Assembly: GCF_004363075.1 (NCBI RefSeq)
Contig: NZ_SNYN01000009.1
Location: 57,010-121,009 of the forward strand
From: Actinorugispora endophytica
GTDB lineage: Bacteria > Actinomycetota > Actinomycetes > Streptosporangiales > Streptosporangiaceae
Reading direction: 5' to 3'
DNA: 64,000 nucleotides
Shown: positions 62,367 through 64,000 of the stretch, piece after piece
Layout of the letters: each line of letters opens with the position of its first letter
Numbering within the stretch: position 1 is the stretch's first letter
Made by a program: the position numbers and the translations under genes
The notes under the pieces: model-generated
Told to the model about the DNA's origin: nothing
Seen by the model: the letters and a program-made list of their open reading frames with translations, nothing else
The model's database searches: none

Positions 62367-62681
62367 TCAGGGGGCGGTGACCCCCAGCAGCAGAGCGATC
62401 CGCCGGGCACTCCGGGGAGGGTGGTCGCTGCCGCCCACCCGCAGTCCGAACGAGGTCACGAAGGCGTAGCCGTACGCGCTCCGCTCGCAGGCGATGTCCT
62501 CGGTGGCGAACTCGGACGCCGGGTTGCTGGCGCGCAGGAACGGAACGCCATCCTCGATCACCCTGGCCCAGATTCCGTACGGGGCCAGGGCGGAGGCCAG
62601 CCGCGCCAGGTGCTGCCGCTCGTTCGACCTCGTCAACACCACCGACGGGGACGTGGGGCGGGTGTGCTCGGGGTAGACCAT
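62367..62681 (-). CDS. hypothetical protein
   Basis: The protein has about 104 residues and is not recognised. VVLTRSNERQHLARLASAL and YGIWARVIEDGVPFLRASN suggest a small alpha/beta protein, and AYGYAFVTSFGLRVG is also regular. ATG 62681 has AAGGA nine bases before; the longer frame to 62774 is less likely. It converges on the thiamine-binding-like gene and is in line with the PLP gene. Confidence 0.65.
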   Translation of the reverse strand: MVYPEHTRPTSPSVVLTRSNERQHLARLASALAPYGIWARVIEDGVPFLRASNPASEFATEDIACERSAYGYAFVTSFGLRVGGSDHPPRSARRIALLLGVTAP

Positions 62682-62804
62682 GGCGGCGTCCTTACCGGTG
62701 GAGTGGAAAAGGCCCTGGGACGGGGCCGCGGTCTCGGAACGGTTCGCCGGACGGGCCCCGCCCCGTATTCTCACCCCTCGCGGCCGGATGGACGCGAACC
62801 GTGC

Positions 62805-63860
62805 TCAAGACACGCCGGTGCCGGATCGGCGCAGTGCCGCGACCGCGCGGTCCACGTGCTCGGTGGTGGTGTAGACGTGGAAGGCCAGGCGGGCCTGGCC
62901 CGCGCGCTCGGACACCCACACCCCCGCGGCGCGCAGCCGTTCCCCCGCGTCCGGGAGGCCCACCGAGACGATCGCGGAGTCGCCGGGCGGCAGGCCGAGG
63001 CCCTCCCGGAAGCGGTTGGCCATGGCCACGTCGTGGTCGTGGATCCGCTCCACCCCGATGTCCAGGACCGTCCCCAGCGAGGCGGCCCCGCCCACGGCGG
63101 CGAACCAGTTGGGGGAGATGTCGAAGCGGGAGGCGGTCTCGGACAGCCGCATCTCGTCGGAGTAGAAGGAGGCCGCGATGTCGGCGGTGGCGTTGGGGCC
63201 GGCCGAGACGGGGCGCATCCGGTCGCGCAGCCGGGGCGAGAAGTAGCCGAACGACAGACCGCGCGGCGCCATCAGCCACTTGTAGCAGGCGCACACGAGG
63301 GCGTCGAAGCGGTCGGCCTCCACCGGGAGCCAGCCGACCGCCTGGGTGGCGTCCACGCACACCAGCGCCCCGTGCCGCCGTGCCGCGGCGAGGATCTCCT
63401 CGACCGGCGCGATCTCGCCGGTCGCCGACTGCACCAGGCTGAACGTGACCAGCCAGGTCGACGAGTCGATCGAGGCGGCCAGCTCGCCCAGCGGCACGGT
63501 CGACACCTTCACGCCCCGGTCCGCGTGCACCGACCAGGGGTACAGGTTCGAGGTGAACTCGCCCTCGGGGGCCAGTACCCGGGCGCCGTCCGGTACGGCC
63601 AGCCCGGCCGGTCCGAGCAGCTGCGACACCGACGCCCCCTGCGTGACCTCGGAGCCGGCGACCCCCACCAGGCGTCCGAACCGCTCCTTGGCCAGCACGG
63701 ACGCGGCCCCCCACGCCTCGGGGCCGCCGCGCCCGTGCCGCCAGACCGCCACGGCGTCGGTGAGCGCCCGCGCGCTCGCCCGCGGGGCGAGCCCGTACTG
63801 GGCGGTGTTCAACCACGCGGTCTCTACGTCCCACAGCGCCTGCGCGGAGTGAAGATCCAT
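62805..63860 (-). CDS. class-V aminotransferase-fold PLP enzyme
   Basis: The protein has 351 residues. The cofactor region CVDATQAVGW (Asp contacting the pyridine nitrogen) and the Schiff-base lysine in CYKWLMAPRG place it in the cysteine desulfurase/kynureninase/isopenicillin-epimerase group. No conserved active-site Cys loop of NifS type is evident, so it is probably not a desulfurase. The reaction is unknown. ATG 63860 is chosen; the 18-bp longer GTG/ATG at 63878 has no better signal. Confidence 0.88.
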   Translation of the reverse strand: MDLHSAQALWDVETAWLNTAQYGLAPRASARALTDAVAVWRHGRGGPEAWGAASVLAKERFGRLVGVAGSEVTQGASVSQLLGPAGLAVPDGARVLAPEGEFTSNLYPWSVHADRGVKVSTVPLGELAASIDSSTWLVTFSLVQSATGEIAPVEEILAAARRHGALVCVDATQAVGWLPVEADRFDALVCACYKWLMAPRGLSFGYFSPRLRDRMRPVSAGPNATADIAASFYSDEMRLSETASRFDISPNWFAAVGGAASLGTVLDIGVERIHDHDVAMANRFREGLGLPPGDSAIVSVGLPDAGERLRAAGVWVSERAGQARLAFHVYTTTEHVDRAVAALRRSGTGVS

Positions 63861-63919
63861 GTCCGAAGAATGGCACACCCGGCGACCGGACGTCAGTCGC
63901 CGGGTGCGCGGGACCGGTG

Positions 63920-64000
63920 TCAGCCGGAGCCCTTCAGCATCCGGTCCACGACCCGGGTGGTGGCCAGACCGTCGGAGGGGTCGCAGAAGTCCCTGACGAA
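63920..64000 (-). CDS. C-terminal end of a glycerophosphotransferase-like protein (partial)
   Basis: The minus strand frame is open from the window edge to TGA 63922-63920. Its last 26 codons read FVRDFCDPSDGLATTRVV and so on, like the C-terminal end of CDP-glycerol/teichoic-acid glycerophosphotransferases. Only this tail is available, so the assignment is tentative. Confidence 0.45.
   Translation of the reverse strand, partial: FVRDFCDPSDGLATTRVVDRMLKGSG

Overview
The window is high-GC actinobacterial DNA. The gene order is the conserved actinobacterial block whiB / DUF3499 / manB / ahcY / mtrA-mtrB-lpqB / comF-like / hpf / secA, followed by prfB / ftsE / ftsX / smpB / ssrA. GTG and TTG starts are common, and several genes look leaderless with a TAnnnT -10 box a few bases before the start codon. 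Together with the deduced tmRNA tag (ANSKRTEFALAA), this suggests a filamentous, sporulating actinomycete of the Nocardiopsaceae/Streptosporangiales type. The genus is inferred, not proven.

Layout. 1-645: C-terminal end of a Gln/Gly/Tyr-rich protein with 35-residue repeats. 861-11631: envelope and development block, with whiB, a giant membrane glycosyltransferase overlapping a DUF5719 protein, a metallopeptidase-like protein, DUF3499, manB, a Trm112-like protein, a SIS protein and a tail-anchored Ser/Thr kinase. 11762-16433: a hypothetical protein, a MerR regulator, ahcY and a second, archaeal-type SAH-hydrolase-like gene. 16477-16663: G/C homopolymers inside a hairpin, probably an assembly artefact. 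16706-25070: RDD, SpoIIM-like, then DUF58, MoxR, DUF4350, DUF4129 and a Pro-rich membrane protein, interrupted by two decayed toxin-antitoxin remnants at 18656-19499. 25553-36131: mtrA-mtrB-lpqB, comF-like, a long leader, hpf, an orphan LuxR response regulator and secA.

36205-43538: an amino-sugar PTS island containing EIIC, a DasR-like regulator, a SIS deaminase/isomerase, EIIB, EIIA, a HAD phosphatase, HPr and a NagZ-like glycosidase. Only Enzyme I is absent. 43716-45097: a His-rich lipoprotein behind a Zur-like operator. 45236-48653: acyl-CoA dehydrogenase, HAD proteins and a DUF6912 protein. 49026-54869: large NAD-dependent glutamate dehydrogenase and a TPR-like protein. 54919-61694: prfB, ftsE, ftsX (unusually separated), smpB, a PBP-like lipoprotein lacking all three catalytic motifs, and ssrA. 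62058-64000: thiamine-binding-like protein, a hypothetical protein, a PLP enzyme, and the tail of a gene running off the end.

How the genes work together. The amino-sugar island would import and phosphorylate GlcNAc, deaminate it, and recycle cell-wall or chitin fragments released by the glycosidase, under a DasR-like repressor. MtrAB-LpqB, FtsEX, the glycosyltransferase, the kinase and the MoxR/DUF58 group all concern envelope growth and division. Most convergent gene pairs are separated by near-perfect hairpins that probably act as bidirectional terminators. Two of these hairpin families occur more than once in the window.
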